DNA of 64,000 bases from Thioclava sp. GXIMD4216 (GCF_037949285.1 NZ_CP149926.1:1-64000); one strand, 5' to 3'. Positions 34,756 to 44,209 are shown, numbered from the stretch's first letter. A program made the numbers and translations. Notes: generated by a model not told the origin, from the sequence alone.

Positions 34756-35616
34756 ATGCGCCAGATTATCGTGATGACCGCCCTGCTGGGAGGCGCGCTG
34801 ATGCTCGCCGCCTGCGGTGCCAGCGACAGTGCCAAGGAGGCCGAGGCCTTCAAGACCGTCAATGCGATCGACGAAACGAACCTGTCGGATATCATGCTGA
34901 CTGTCAGCGACCCGAAGGAGGCTGTGAAATATTTCCAGCGCTCTGCCAACGAAAACCCCGACCGGATCGACCTCAAGCGGGGGCTGGCGAAGTCTCTGGT
35001 GCGGGCCAAACAGCATGATCAGGCCGTGAAGGTCTGGCAGGCGGTGCTGGCCATGCCCGGTGCCACGGATGCCGACAAGGTCGGTCTTGCCGATGCCCAG
35101 ATCCGCAGCAATGACTGGGCGGGCGCGAAGGCCACGCTCAACACGGTGCCGCCCACCTACGAGACCTATGACCGCTACCGGCTGGAAGCGATGGTGGCCG
35201 ATAGCGGCAAGCAGTGGAAAAAGGCCGATAGTTTCTATGATACGGCTGTCGGGCTGACAACCCGCCCCGCCGGTGTGCTGAACAACTGGGGCTTCTCGAA
35301 ACTGACCCGTGGCGATGCCAAATCCGCCGAAAAGCTTTTTGCTGAAGCGCTGACCTATGACCCGTCCAGCTTCACCACCAAGAACAACCTCGTTCTGGCC
35401 CGTGCCGCGCAACGCAAATATGACCTGCCGGTGGTCGACATGACCCAGACCGAGCGGGCCCAGTTGCTGTATACGGCGGCGCTTTCGGCCATCAAGCAGG
35501 GCGATGTGAATACCGGACGCAGCCTCCTGCAGGAGGCTGTTGACACCAACCCCCAATATTTCGAAGAAGCCGCCCGTGCCTTGGCCGCGCTTGACGCCAA
35601 TAAGGTCAAGGCCTGA
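34756..35616 (+). CDS. Second TPR lipoprotein of the Tad locus
   Basis: 286 residues with a lipobox LAAC (Cys about 20) and several TPR-like units from about 55 to 270, such as NPDRIDLKRGLAKSLVRAKQHDQAVKVWQAVL and LNNWGFSKLTRGDAKSAEKLFAEALTYD split over two repeats. It resembles TadD but is longer, and the two share little beyond the repeat pattern. Tandem TPR lipoproteins are frequent in alphaproteobacterial Tad loci. GAGAGGACG precedes the ATG. The prepilin peptidase gene starts one base after its stop. Confidence 0.85.
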   Translation: MRQIIVMTALLGGALMLAACGASDSAKEAEAFKTVNAIDETNLSDIMLTVSDPKEAVKYFQRSANENPDRIDLKRGLAKSLVRAKQHDQAVKVWQAVLAMPGATDADKVGLADAQIRSNDWAGAKATLNTVPPTYETYDRYRLEAMVADSGKQWKKADSFYDTAVGLTTRPAGVLNNWGFSKLTRGDAKSAEKLFAEALTYDPSSFTTKNNLVLARAAQRKYDLPVVDMTQTERAQLLYTAALSAIKQGDVNTGRSLLQEAVDTNPQYFEEAARALAALDANKVKA

Positions 35617-35617
35617 C

Positions 35618-36124
35618 ATGTTTGCCGCGCCCCCGTTTGCAGCAGCCTGCCTTTTCCTGCTGGCGATGACACCGGTCTGCCTCTGGGTGGCCGCCACCGA
35701 CCTGCGGGACATGAAAATCCGCAATGTCGCGGTCTATACCACGGCGGGGATCTTTGTTTTTCTGGGGCTGGCGGTGCTGCCTCCCGAGGTCTGGGCATGG
35801 CGGTGGGTCAATTTTGCCGTGGTCTTGGCCATCGGTTTCGCGCTTTTTGCCTTTGCAGGCTTTGGCGCGGGGGACGTGAAATTCGTGTCGGTCGCCGCGC
35901 TCTTTGTCTCGCATGAGCCGGGGCAGATCTCGCTGGCGATGATCTGCCTCTCGGTCGGTTTGCTGGCGGGGCTGGGGTTGCATCAACTGCTCAAACGCCT
36001 GCCCGCCTTGACCCGTGCGACCTCCGGCTGGCGCAGCTGGACTGCCAAACGCACCCCCGCTGGCGTCGGGCTGGCGCTGGCCCTCTGGATCTATCTGGCC
36101 CTTGCCGTTCTGGCGGCGGCATAA
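35618..36124 (+). CDS. cpaA: Prepilin peptidase CpaA (TadV)
   Basis: Membrane aspartyl protease that removes the Flp leader. 168 residues, the short form without the methylase domain, with about five membrane spans. The two catalytic aspartates are in ATDLRDMKIRN (about 26-30) and in FGAGDVKFVS (D about 86), the conserved GxGD motif. The ATG at 35618 lies one base beyond the preceding stop codon, which supports translational coupling. It closes the recognisable Tad set in this window. Confidence 0.93.
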   Translation: MFAAPPFAAACLFLLAMTPVCLWVAATDLRDMKIRNVAVYTTAGIFVFLGLAVLPPEVWAWRWVNFAVVLAIGFALFAFAGFGAGDVKFVSVAALFVSHEPGQISLAMICLSVGLLAGLGLHQLLKRLPALTRATSGWRSWTAKRTPAGVGLALALWIYLALAVLAAA

Positions 36125-36241
36125 GACCACCCCACGCCCGCATTTTTCCCGAATTCGGCCATAATGCGGCGTCACCTTCGGCCCAGACGTATCTGTATGT
36201 CTGTCGTTCCGGTGACCATGTGTGAGGAAAAGGTTTCTGCC

Positions 36242-37552
36242 ATGAATATGATGCTCCGCCCGATTACGGCCCCGCAGACACCGCGCAGCCTGTCGGAGAC
36301 GGGGCTTAGCCTTGTGATGATGCGCGACCTTCTTCTGAAGACGATGTTCCGCACCAATCAGACCACATTGACCGCATTGGGCGCCCTGATGTGCCTGCCA
36401 ACCACCTTGCTGCAAGAGCTGATCGATCTGGCCCGCGAGCAGCGCCTTGTCGAGGCGATGGGAACGCTGCATGCCAATTCCGGCAACGAGATGGCCTTCC
36501 AGCTTTCGGATGCCGGTCGCGCCCGCGCGCTGGACGCGCTGGCGCAGTCGGAATATTACGGCGCGCTTCCCGTGCCGCTGGTGCAGTATCGCGAGCAGGT
36601 CAAACGCCAGTCCATCCGCAATATCCAACTGACCCGCGAGGCGCTGTTGCAGGCGATGGGGCACCTTGTCCTGCCGCCGGATCTGATCGACCAGCTAGGG
36701 CCTGCGGTCGGCTCGGGGCGCTCGATCCTGATGTATGGCCCGCCCGGCAACGGGAAGTCCTCGATTTCCAACGGGATCCGCGACGCGCTCGGCGACCAGA
36801 TCTATATCCCCCGCGCCATTGAATATTCGGGGCAGATCATCACCGTCTTCGACCCCATCATCCATACCGAGGCCCCGATCCCCGAAGAAGACCCGACAGC
36901 GCTGCGCCGCGCAGGGCCACGTTTTGACCGCCGCTATGTGCTCTGCGCACGCCCGACCGTCATCACAGGGGGCGAATTGACGCTGGATATGCTAGATCTC
37001 AAATTCAACCCGACGGCGCGCACCTATACCGCGCCCCTCCAGTTGAAAGCCTCGGGCGGTGTCTTCATCGTCGACGACCTTGGCCGCCAGTCCGAGCCAC
37101 CACAGAAGCTGGTCAACCGCTGGATCGTGCCGCTTGAGGAAAGCCGTGATATCCTCGCGCTGCAATCGGGCGAGAAATTCGAGGTGCCTTTCGATACATT
37201 GGCGATTTTCTCCACCAACTTCCACCCCAATGCCATCTTCGACAAGGCTGCGTTGCGGCGTATCTTCTTCAAGATCAAGATCGACGGCCCCAATCAGCGG
37301 GATTTCCTCAAGATCTTCAAACTCGTCGCGAATAAACGCCAGATGCCGTTGAACGAAGCTGCCCTGCTCCATCTGCTGAAGGTGAAATACCCCAGTATCA
37401 ACAATATCTACGCGAATTATCAGCCGATCTTCCTGATCGACCAGATGATCGAGATCTGTAAATTCGAAGGCCTTCCGCGGCAGATGTCGCCCGAGCTGAT
37501 CGACCGCGCATGGGCCAATATGTTCGTGCGTGACGAAGAGATCCTACATTAG
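36242..37552 (+). CDS. Winged-helix-like/AAA+ ATPase of unknown role
   Basis: 436 residues. The N-terminal ninety or so have a winged-helix pattern (TTLTALGALMCLPTTLLQELIDLA, then a strand and QLSDAGRARALDAL). A AAA-type ATPase follows: Walker A GPPGNGKS at 166-173, Walker B VFIVDDLG at 274-281, a sensor-like FSTNF and an ALRRIFFKI arginine region. No membrane span or signal peptide. It follows the prepilin peptidase gene by about 120 bases on the same strand; the leader has GAGGAAAAGG before the ATG at 36242. Its stop overlaps the stop of the convergent LytTR gene. The role is unknown; a pilus regulatory or remodelling function is suggested by position only. Confidence 0.8.
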   Translation: MNMMLRPITAPQTPRSLSETGLSLVMMRDLLLKTMFRTNQTTLTALGALMCLPTTLLQELIDLAREQRLVEAMGTLHANSGNEMAFQLSDAGRARALDALAQSEYYGALPVPLVQYREQVKRQSIRNIQLTREALLQAMGHLVLPPDLIDQLGPAVGSGRSILMYGPPGNGKSSISNGIRDALGDQIYIPRAIEYSGQIITVFDPIIHTEAPIPEEDPTALRRAGPRFDRRYVLCARPTVITGGELTLDMLDLKFNPTARTYTAPLQLKASGGVFIVDDLGRQSEPPQKLVNRWIVPLEESRDILALQSGEKFEVPFDTLAIFSTNFHPNAIFDKAALRRIFFKIKIDGPNQRDFLKIFKLVANKRQMPLNEAALLHLLKVKYPSINNIYANYQPIFLIDQMIEICKFEGLPRQMSPELIDRAWANMFVRDEEILH

Positions 37553-38520
37553 GACACACGCATCTGCGGCGACGGCTCTACGGGCGGCAGGGGCAGGTCG
37601 AAAAGACCGGCATCCTCGACATCGGACAGATAGGTGCGCGACACCGGCACCACAGCCCCGTTGCGCAGGGTCAGCTTTGCCTTGGAGGTCATTTTGCGGG
37701 CCTCTGTCACCGCATCTTCGGCCACCCAATGCGACCGGTGCACCTGCAGCCCTTCCACACCGTCCAGTTCGGTTATGGCGTCAGCCAGCCGGATCAAAAC
37801 CTGATGCGACCCCTGCGAGGTGGTGACATGCACATAATGGTCGCGGCTTTGCAGATGCCAGATATCGCCATGATATTCCTCCGGCAACCGCTCCAGCAGG
37901 CGTGGGCGGTGGGCAGGCTGCGGCCTCGGAGCCGGTGCAAATGGCACAGTGGCATGTTCGGCAGGCAGAATATCGGACGGGCCGGTTTGCGGCGGGCGGA
38001 CGTTTACCGGCTGACACCGTATCTGCGCAGGTGCCCCCCCGACAGAAGGCAGATCTTCAGGGGAGAGATCGCCCTGCGATGACGGCAGATCTGCCTGCTC
38101 TTGTTCTTGCTCTTGCTCTTGCGGGTAGAACACGCGCCGTAATGTGACACAAAAGAATGTCATCGCAAAATTATAGGCCCCGAGTTCCAGCAGGCTGGGC
38201 AGGTTTGCACGCGCCGTATCCGCGAAATAGGACAGCAGCGCCAGATAGGGAAACGCCATGATGACGCCAACGCTGACCGATTCCAGCAGCACATAACGCC
38301 AGAACTGCCGGATCCCCAGAACCGTCTCGTAAAGCAGCCGGAACCCGCAGCCGATCAGAATACCGAAGGCCCAGAGCGACGGCCAGTAGACCAGCCTTTC
38401 ACCGAAAGTCAGCCATTCGAATGTGCCAAACGGCCCGCCCAATATCCCGAACACCGACGCGGCGCCCCAAGTCAGAAGCAGCGTCGGCACGCTCAGTGAA
38501 CGAAGATAGGTGCTCCACAT
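37549..38520 (-). CDS. Membrane-anchored LytTR-domain transcriptional regulator
   Basis: 323 residues. Four predicted membrane spans occupy about 10-120, followed by a Gln/Glu repeat (QEQEQEQEQ) and a proline-rich linker to about 220. The LytTR DNA-binding domain follows: IWHLQSRDHYVHVTTSQG, LIRLADAITEL and VHRSHWVAEDAV. There is no receiver or kinase domain, so the membrane part probably senses the signal. AGAGGTC supports the ATG at 38520 over an earlier in-frame ATG. It converges on the AAA+ gene with overlapping stop codons. Confidence 0.88.
   Translation of the reverse strand: MWSTYLRSLSVPTLLLTWGAASVFGILGGPFGTFEWLTFGERLVYWPSLWAFGILIGCGFRLLYETVLGIRQFWRYVLLESVSVGVIMAFPYLALLSYFADTARANLPSLLELGAYNFAMTFFCVTLRRVFYPQEQEQEQEQADLPSSQGDLSPEDLPSVGGAPAQIRCQPVNVRPPQTGPSDILPAEHATVPFAPAPRPQPAHRPRLLERLPEEYHGDIWHLQSRDHYVHVTTSQGSHQVLIRLADAITELDGVEGLQVHRSHWVAEDAVTEARKMTSKAKLTLRNGAVVPVSRTYLSDVEDAGLFDLPLPPVEPSPQMRVS
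38095..38124 (-). repeat. In-frame hexanucleotide repeat in the LytTR gene
   Basis: About four and a half copies of a six-base unit, read on the coding strand as CAAGAG with one CAAGAA-type variant, encode the Gln-Glu run between the membrane and DNA-binding parts. Changes in copy number would keep the frame and alter linker length by two residues at a time. Confidence 0.75.
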
Positions 38521-38635
38521 CGTAAGGGACCTCTTGCTTGGCGTGCCCTGTCCCATCCGCTAAAGCGAATGCCTTTGTCATGAGCCCAGAGTAATTCCTG
38601 TTCTGCGCTCCAGAATAAACAAAAATAATTGCACC

Positions 38636-38652
38636 TTTGCGAACGTCGCAAA
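38636..38652. promoter_or_regulatory. Palindrome upstream of the LytTR gene
   Basis: TTTGCGA-ACG-TCGCAAA is a perfect 7 bp inverted repeat with a 3-base centre, about 115 bases before the LytTR start in an AT-rich stretch. It may be an operator for that gene. It overlaps the T-run of the folD terminator, so part of the symmetry could be incidental. Confidence 0.4.
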
Positions 38653-38690
38653 AACGAGACAAACGCCGGGGGTATTTTCCGGCGTTTGTC
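38650..38690 (-). terminator. Terminator after folD
   Basis: A 12 bp perfect stem GACAAACGCCGG/CCGGCGTTTGTC (38658-38690) is followed, on the minus strand, by TCTCGTTTTT. It lies 45 bases beyond the folD stop. Confidence 0.9.
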
Positions 38691-38734
38691 AAAGGTTCAA
38701 TTTACGGTTGATTCGACCCCTGCCCCTTGGCGGC

Positions 38735-39637
38735 TCAGGCCGTCAGCCCCTCCGGTTCGGGCAGGTTATTGGCGCGGGCGCAGGCGGTCAGGGTATTGGC
38801 CAGCAGGCAGGCGATGGTCATCGGCCCAACCCCTCCGGGAACCGGCGTGATGGCCCCTGCCACCTCTGCCGCCGATGCAAAGTCGACATCCCCGACCAGG
38901 CGGTGCTTGCCCTCGCCCTTTTCGGGGGCCGGAATGCGGTTGATACCAACGTCAATCACCGTGGCACCCGGTTTGACCCAATCGCCCTTGATCATTTCAG
39001 GACGGCCGACAGCGGCCACCAGAATGTCCGCGCGGCGGCAGATCTCTTCGATATCCTTAGTGCGCGAATGCGCCACCGTCACCGTGCAGCTATCGCGCAG
39101 CAGAAGCTGAGCCATCGGCTTGCCCACGATATTCGACCGCCCCACCACAACGGCATTCAGCCCCGAAAGCGCGCCATGATGATCGCGTAGCATCATCAGA
39201 CAGCCCAGCGGCGTGCAGGGCACCATGGATTTCTGCCCCGTCGCCAGAAGCCCGACATTGGAGATATGGAAGCCGTCGACATCCTTGGCCGGATCGATCG
39301 AATTGATGACCAGATCCTCGTTGAGATGTTTGGGCAGCGGCAGCTGGACCAGAATACCATGCACGGCAGGATCGGCATTGAGACGCGCGATTAGCTCCAG
39401 CAATTCCCCCTCGGAGGTCTCGGCAGGCAGCTTGTGCTCGTAGGAATTCATGCCGACCTCGACAGTCTGCTTGCCCTTGTTGCGCACATAGACTTCCGAT
39501 GCGGGGTCTTCCCCCACCAGCACCACAGCCAGACCGGGCGTAATACCGTGATCGGCTTTCAGGCGGCTGACCTGAGCGGCCACCTTCTCGCGCACCGAGG
39601 CCGCGAAGGCCTTGCCGTCAATGATCGTCGCAGTCAT
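38735..39637 (-). CDS. folD: Bifunctional methylenetetrahydrofolate dehydrogenase/cyclohydrolase
   Basis: Interconverts 5,10-methylene-, methenyl- and 10-formyl-tetrahydrofolate with NADP, supplying one-carbon units. 300 residues. The motifs [15 protein letters not shown] (catalytic lysine in the YxxxK-like segment), [23 protein letters not shown] and [18 protein letters not shown] (nucleotide loop) are present, as is the final [16 protein letters not shown]. Its ATG overlaps the chorismate mutase stop by four bases (ATGA), so the two genes are co-translated. Confidence 0.97.
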   Translation of the reverse strand: MTATIIDGKAFAASVREKVAAQVSRLKADHGITPGLAVVLVGEDPASEVYVRNKGKQTVEVGMNSYEHKLPAETSEGELLELIARLNADPAVHGILVQLPLPKHLNEDLVINSIDPAKDVDGFHISNVGLLATGQKSMVPCTPLGCLMMLRDHHGALSGLNAVVVGRSNIVGKPMAQLLLRDSCTVTVAHSRTKDIEEICRRADILVAAVGRPEMIKGDWVKPGATVIDVGINRIPAPEKGEGKHRLVGDVDFASAAEVAGAITPVPGGVGPMTIACLLANTLTACARANNLPEPEGLTA

Positions 39638-39939
39638 TCAAAGTCTCCCGTGCCAAGAACACGCTCTTCGCGCTGGATCGACGCCTCGATCATGATGCGA
39701 TAAAGCTGCTCGAAAAGTTCAACATCGCCGTTACATTGCGCGGCATGCGCTTTGACCTTGGCGACAACATCCTCGACCCGCTCTTCGATCCGTGCCGGCA
39801 TATCCTCTTCCGGCTTCAGATCGATTGCGCGATCAATCAATGTCAGACGATAGGCAAGATGCTCGACAATCTGGCGGTCGAGCCAGTCGATCTGCTCGCG
39901 CAGCTCTTTCATCGAGGGAATGGTCTTCGGATCTTTCAT
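39634..39939 (-). CDS. Chorismate mutase (AroQ type)
   Basis: 101 residues, a stand-alone AroQ domain of three helices that rearranges chorismate to prephenate for Phe/Tyr synthesis. [23 protein letters not shown] is split over the first helix with the active-site Arg, and [11 protein letters not shown] and [14 protein letters not shown] follow. Isochorismate pyruvate-lyase of the PchB type has the same fold and cannot be excluded. The ATG at 39939 is used; a GTG four codons earlier has no ribosome site. It is coupled to folD by an ATGA overlap. Confidence 0.85.
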   Translation of the reverse strand: MKDPKTIPSMKELREQIDWLDRQIVEHLAYRLTLIDRAIDLKPEEDMPARIEERVEDVVAKVKAHAAQCNGDVELFEQLYRIMIEASIQREERVLGTGDFE

Positions 39940-40102
39940 AGGACAATCCACTGCTTATCTATCCGGCGGCACAAAGATTGACGCCGCTTACATTGATGGC
40001 GCTACCTATTACATCCCCAGCACAGGCGGACAAGCCCGCGATCGACAGGTCATGTCGATATTGCGCCCTTGCCCCATGAAAGATCGCGATAAAGGCCTGA
40101 TC

Positions 40103-40690
40103 CTACCAATCGTGCTGAAGTTTCGACCATGCGCGTTGGTCCGGCACCCAAAGCTGCAAGCTCTGCCCCAGTGCCAGCCGTCCCGGACGCTGCACCCAGG
40201 CCGTCACACCGCGCCGCCCCGTGGCCGCAGGCTTATAGGCCTTGCCCTTCTCGGGATGCACCGCCTCGATGATGGTGCCGGGCAGCACGCAGGGCCGGTT
40301 CTCCATATCCACCACCAGCGCCACACCCTCTTCGCTTTGCAGACGTGACGATGGCGGAATATGGGAAAAATCCGGCAACCCGCGCAGCACGACCGACGCC
40401 CCCACCCATTCGGGACGCAGCTCGGGAATGCGCATGGCAAACGCGGTCTCGGCCATTTCCTCGGCAGAAAGCAGCGTCATCTGGCGGGTATTGGCGATAA
40501 TCGTGCCCTTGGCAAATTGCGCACTGACCCGCGAGCAGGCAGGCCGTGTGCGACCGCGATGGGCCTCCCCCAGCGGGCCGTCGAAATCCAGTTCAAGCTC
40601 GGTCCGCGCCACCGACTCCATCTGCCCCTCGGGCACGACCCCAAGCCAGACAATCTCGGCACGATACCCCGTCGGCTTCAAGGCGGGCAT
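40103..40690 (-). CDS. MOSC-domain protein
   Basis: 195 residues resembling stand-alone MOSC proteins, a fold shared with the sulfur-carrying end of molybdenum cofactor sulfurase. PEGQMESVARTELELDFDGPLGEAHRGRTRPACSR is typical in shape, here in shorter pieces: LDFDGPLGEAHRGR near 35-48, LRPEWVGASVVLRGLPDF near 95-112 and ATGRRGVTAWVQRPG near 160-174. The conserved MOSC cysteine is not obvious; C51 in PACSR is a candidate. Which sulfur or metal group it handles is unknown. ACAGGA supports the ATG at 40690. Confidence 0.8.
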   Translation of the reverse strand: MPALKPTGYRAEIVWLGVVPEGQMESVARTELELDFDGPLGEAHRGRTRPACSRVSAQFAKGTIIANTRQMTLLSAEEMAETAFAMRIPELRPEWVGASVVLRGLPDFSHIPPSSRLQSEEGVALVVDMENRPCVLPGTIIEAVHPEKGKAYKPAATGRRGVTAWVQRPGRLALGQSLQLWVPDQRAWSKLQHDW

Positions 40691-40839
40691 GAATAATCCT
40701 GTCAAATCACCGCAAGCACGCAGCAGACCCATGCTTGGACCGCATAGCGGAAAGGTCAAGATCCGTCGTTACGTTCGCAGCTTTGCCCTGACACGAAGAG
40801 TCCGGGCGATACCTTGGCCGCCACATCCGGCCCCTTTGC

Positions 40840-40870
40840 AAAAAAGGCCGCCCCGAAGGACGGCCTTTTG
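40840..40870 (-). terminator. Terminator after ftsH
   Basis: AAAAGGCCG/CGGCCTTTT stem (40842-40869) around a 10-base loop. On the minus strand it ends in a run of six T and follows the ftsH stop by about 20 bases. Confidence 0.92.
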
Positions 40871-40888
40871 TAAAATCTCCCGAAGGCA

Positions 40889-42802
40889 TCACGCTTTGGG
40901 ATCGGTCTCGCCCGTCTCCGGAGCGGTCTCGCCGGAGGTCTCGGGCTTGGTCTTGGAGATCGAGTTGACGGTCGGCAGGCCGCCCAAGGGGGTATCATCG
41001 TCCCCGCCCAGCGTCTCGCCCCGGATGACCTTCTTGATTTCCTCGCCGGTGAGGGTCTCGTATTCCAAGAGGCCCTGCGCAAGACGTTCCCATTCCTCTT
41101 CGCGCTCGTTGATGATGCGGACCGCTTCGCGATAGCCCTCCTCGATCAACTCGCGCACCTCGTCCTCGATCAGCTGTTTGGTCGCGGTCGAGACAGAGAA
41201 GCCTGCGGTATTGCCGGAATAGCCCTCATGCGCTTCGGAATAGTCGATATTGCCGACCTTGTCGGACATGCCCCAGCGCATCACCATCGCCCGTGCAATG
41301 GCCGATGCCTGCTGGATATCGCCGGCAGGACCGTTCGACACATGGTCGGGGCCCCATTTCTTGATCTCGGCCGCCTTGCCCGCCATCGTCATGGCGATCT
41401 TCTGCTTGGCCTCGTCCTTATGGTAGTTCAGCTTGTCCATCTCGGGCAGCGAGACCACCATACCAAGGGCCTGACCGCGCGGAATGATCGTGGCCTTATA
41501 GACCGGATCGCATTTGGGCAGCGCAAGGCCGACAATCGCGTGACCGGCTTCGTGATAGGCGGTCATTTCCTTCTGCTCGGGCGTCAGCACCATCGAGCGG
41601 CGCTCGACCCCCAGCATGACCTTATCCTTGGCCTGCTCGAAATCTTCCATGGTGACGAAACGACGCCCCACACGCGCGGCCATCAGCGCCGCCTCGTTGA
41701 CGAGGTTCATCAGATCCGCCCCCGAGAAGCCCGGCGTGCCGCGCGCGATGGTGCGCAGATCGACATCGGGACCAACAGGCACCTTGCGGGCATGGACAGT
41801 CAGGATCTTCTCACGGCCCTTGATATCGGGATTCGGCACATGGATCTGGCGGTCGAAACGGCCCGGACGCAGGAGCGCGGGGTCCAGCACGTCGCGGCGG
41901 TTGGTCGCGGCAACGATAATGATGCCCTCATTCGCCTCGAAGCCGTCCATCTCGACCAGCAGCTGGTTGAGGGTCTGTTCACGCTCGTCATTGCCGCCGC
42001 CGATGCCGACACCACGGGCGCGGCCCACAGCGTCGATCTCGTCGATGAAGACGATACAGGGCGCGTTCTTCTTGGCTTGTTCGAACATGTCACGGACGCG
42101 GCTTGCACCGACACCCACGAACATTTCCACAAAGTCAGAGCCCGAGATGGTGAAGAAGGGCACGCCCGCCTCGCCCGCAATCGCACGCGCCAGAAGCGTC
42201 TTACCGGTGCCCGGAGGGCCAACCAGCAGCGCGCCTTTCGGGATCTTGCCGCCAAGGCGGCTGAATTTCTGCGGGTTGCGCAGGAATTCCACGATTTCTT
42301 CCAGCTCTTCCTTGGCCTCGTCGATGCCTGCGACATCATCAAAGGTCACGCGGCCCTGCTTTTCGGTCAAGAGCTTGGCTTTCGATTTGCCAAAGCCCAT
42401 CGCGCCGCCTTTGCCGCCGCCCTGCATCCGGTTCATGAAGAAGATCCAGATACCGATCAGCACGAGGAAGGGCAGCCAGACGCCCAAGAGCGACATGAAG
42501 CCCGACTGCTCCTGCTTCACCACCTTGACCTGCACCCCTTGCGAGATCAGACGCTCGGCGATCGGATCGGTCAGAGGTTTGACGGTGGAATAAGTCGACG
42601 TGCCGTCTTTGAGCTGATAGCGCACATCCTCCCCATCGATCTGAACATTGCTGACATTGCCCTTATCGACTGCCGTAATAAATTCGGAATAGTCGACTTG
42701 CTGCGAATTCATCGCGTTCTGTCCATCCCCAAACAGGTTGAACAGGGCGAGGATCAGCACGAACAGCACGGCCCAAAAGGCTAGATTGCGCGCATTACCC
42801 AA
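40889..42802 (-). CDS. ftsH: ATP-dependent zinc metalloprotease FtsH
   Basis: 637 residues. Membrane-bound AAA+ protease that degrades misfolded membrane proteins and regulators such as LpxC or RpoH. Two spans (about 8-24 and 108-124) flank a periplasmic domain; Walker A GPPGTGKT is at 195-202, Walker [11 protein letters not shown] near 251, and the zinc site HEAGH at 417-421. The start is a TTG at 42802, fixed by GGAGG eight bases upstream and by the conserved MGNARNxAFW start; no in-frame ATG is near. It is last in the tol-tilS-ftsH run. Confidence 0.97.
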   Translation of the reverse strand: MGNARNLAFWAVLFVLILALFNLFGDGQNAMNSQQVDYSEFITAVDKGNVSNVQIDGEDVRYQLKDGTSTYSTVKPLTDPIAERLISQGVQVKVVKQEQSGFMSLLGVWLPFLVLIGIWIFFMNRMQGGGKGGAMGFGKSKAKLLTEKQGRVTFDDVAGIDEAKEELEEIVEFLRNPQKFSRLGGKIPKGALLVGPPGTGKTLLARAIAGEAGVPFFTISGSDFVEMFVGVGASRVRDMFEQAKKNAPCIVFIDEIDAVGRARGVGIGGGNDEREQTLNQLLVEMDGFEANEGIIIVAATNRRDVLDPALLRPGRFDRQIHVPNPDIKGREKILTVHARKVPVGPDVDLRTIARGTPGFSGADLMNLVNEAALMAARVGRRFVTMEDFEQAKDKVMLGVERRSMVLTPEQKEMTAYHEAGHAIVGLALPKCDPVYKATIIPRGQALGMVVSLPEMDKLNYHKDEAKQKIAMTMAGKAAEIKKWGPDHVSNGPAGDIQQASAIARAMVMRWGMSDKVGNIDYSEAHEGYSGNTAGFSVSTATKQLIEDEVRELIEEGYREAVRIINEREEEWERLAQGLLEYETLTGEEIKKVIRGETLGGDDDTPLGGLPTVNSISKTKPETSGETAPETGETDPKA

Positions 42803-42895
42803 GGAAAAACCTCCAATTCATTTTGACATCCTTGCGACGCCCGGATGAGCGGGCAGGAAGCCGTTGATCTGAAAATAGGGATTTAGGCTCAGGGT

Positions 42896-44200
42896 TCAAC
42901 GGGTGAATAGCATTGAGCGGGTGAACGGGGTCGCAATTTCTGCATTCCAGCCATTCGGAAGCCCTGCCAAGGGCGCCGCAAGCAGTGTCGGACCGTCCCA
43001 AACCGCCGGACTCGCCAGAAGCGAGGCCCGTGGCATCCCTGCCGCGCGCCAGTCGGGGCATTGCGCAAGCCCTGCCTTTCCCAAAGCGGCGATGGTCAGC
43101 CCCCTGCAGGCGTAAGCCCCCGTCTCTCCCTGTGCCTCTGGCCCATCACGCCCGACGCGCCAGCGGTCCCATTGCGTGATCTGCGCCGATGACACAGCCA
43201 CAACCTGTTGCGCCACCGCCGCCAGTTCGCGGGTAAAGCGCACGGTGCCACCCTTCTGACTGCGCTGCACACCGGCCAGCGTTCTGGTCTGGGCGAGATC
43301 GCGGCAGAAGGTCTCCAGCTTGGGGCCCCGCGGCGCATAGGCCCCGCCCCCGATCCAGCCGAGAATCACCGCGAAGAGACGGCGGCGGAATTCGCCCTGC
43401 ACTTCGTCCTCCAGCCCTTCGAGACTGACCACCACATCGCCACGGTCGATCTGCACATGGCGCGCGACCATCGCGGCCAAAGCGGTCGACAGGGCCTCTT
43501 CGGCGCGGGCCAGATGCGCAACCGTCTGGCAGATCTCCTTCGGCGTAATCCCGAGCGCCGCCAGATGCGGGGCCGCTTGGCGCACCTTCACGCGGTCATA
43601 TTTCGGGTTGTCGTTTGACGGGTCCTCGGCCCATTGCGCACCGATCCCGCGCAGATAGGCGCGCAGGTCTTCACGCCCGAGATCCAGCAAGGGACGGTGC
43701 CACGTGACGCCGTTCTCGACCCAAGCCTGACGCATGCCCGACAGCCCCTGCACCCCCGAGGCCCGTGCAAGGCGCATGAAAAAGGTTTCCATCTGGTCAT
43801 CGGCGGTATGGGCCATCGCGATATGGGAGACCCCCTGCTGGCGTGCCCAAGCCCCCATCAGTTCCATCCGCGCCCGCCGCGCGAGATCCATCAGATTGCC
43901 CCCCGACGGCGCCTGCCAGCGTAGGGTCCAATGCGGCAGGCCAAGGCTTCGGGCCACCTGCCCCACCATGCGCGCCTCATCGGCCGCCTCGGGACGCAGC
44001 CCGTGATCGACGGTCACCACCGCCAGATCCAGCCGCCCCGCCAGCAGATGCAGCATCGCCATCGAATCACCGCCCCCCGAAACCGCCAGCCCCACGCGGT
44101 GGCCCTGCATGGCCGCCACAAACGCCTCGGGCACGGGCGGCCCGAATGGCAAACTGCCGCGACAGGGCGCGGCAGTCGGGGTCTTGTCATGATCGGACAC
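42896..44200 (-). CDS. tilS: tRNA(Ile)-lysidine synthase
   Basis: Attaches lysine to C34 of tRNA-Ile(CAU) so that it reads AUA; essential. 434 residues. The PP-loop SGGGDS is at 41-46, with VVTVDHGLRPEAADEA and MAHTADDQMETFFMRLARASG following. The start is a GTG at 44200 with GAGG seven bases upstream, inside the end of the ybgF gene; the next Met is too close to the PP-loop to serve. tilS between ybgF and ftsH is the usual alphaproteobacterial order. Confidence 0.94.
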   Translation of the reverse strand: MSDHDKTPTAAPCRGSLPFGPPVPEAFVAAMQGHRVGLAVSGGGDSMAMLHLLAGRLDLAVVTVDHGLRPEAADEARMVGQVARSLGLPHWTLRWQAPSGGNLMDLARRARMELMGAWARQQGVSHIAMAHTADDQMETFFMRLARASGVQGLSGMRQAWVENGVTWHRPLLDLGREDLRAYLRGIGAQWAEDPSNDNPKYDRVKVRQAAPHLAALGITPKEICQTVAHLARAEEALSTALAAMVARHVQIDRGDVVVSLEGLEDEVQGEFRRRLFAVILGWIGGGAYAPRGPKLETFCRDLAQTRTLAGVQRSQKGGTVRFTRELAAVAQQVVAVSSAQITQWDRWRVGRDGPEAQGETGAYACRGLTIAALGKAGLAQCPDWRAAGMPRASLLASPAVWDGPTLLAAPLAGLPNGWNAEIATPFTRSMLFTR

Positions 44201-44209
44201 GCAAGGGCC

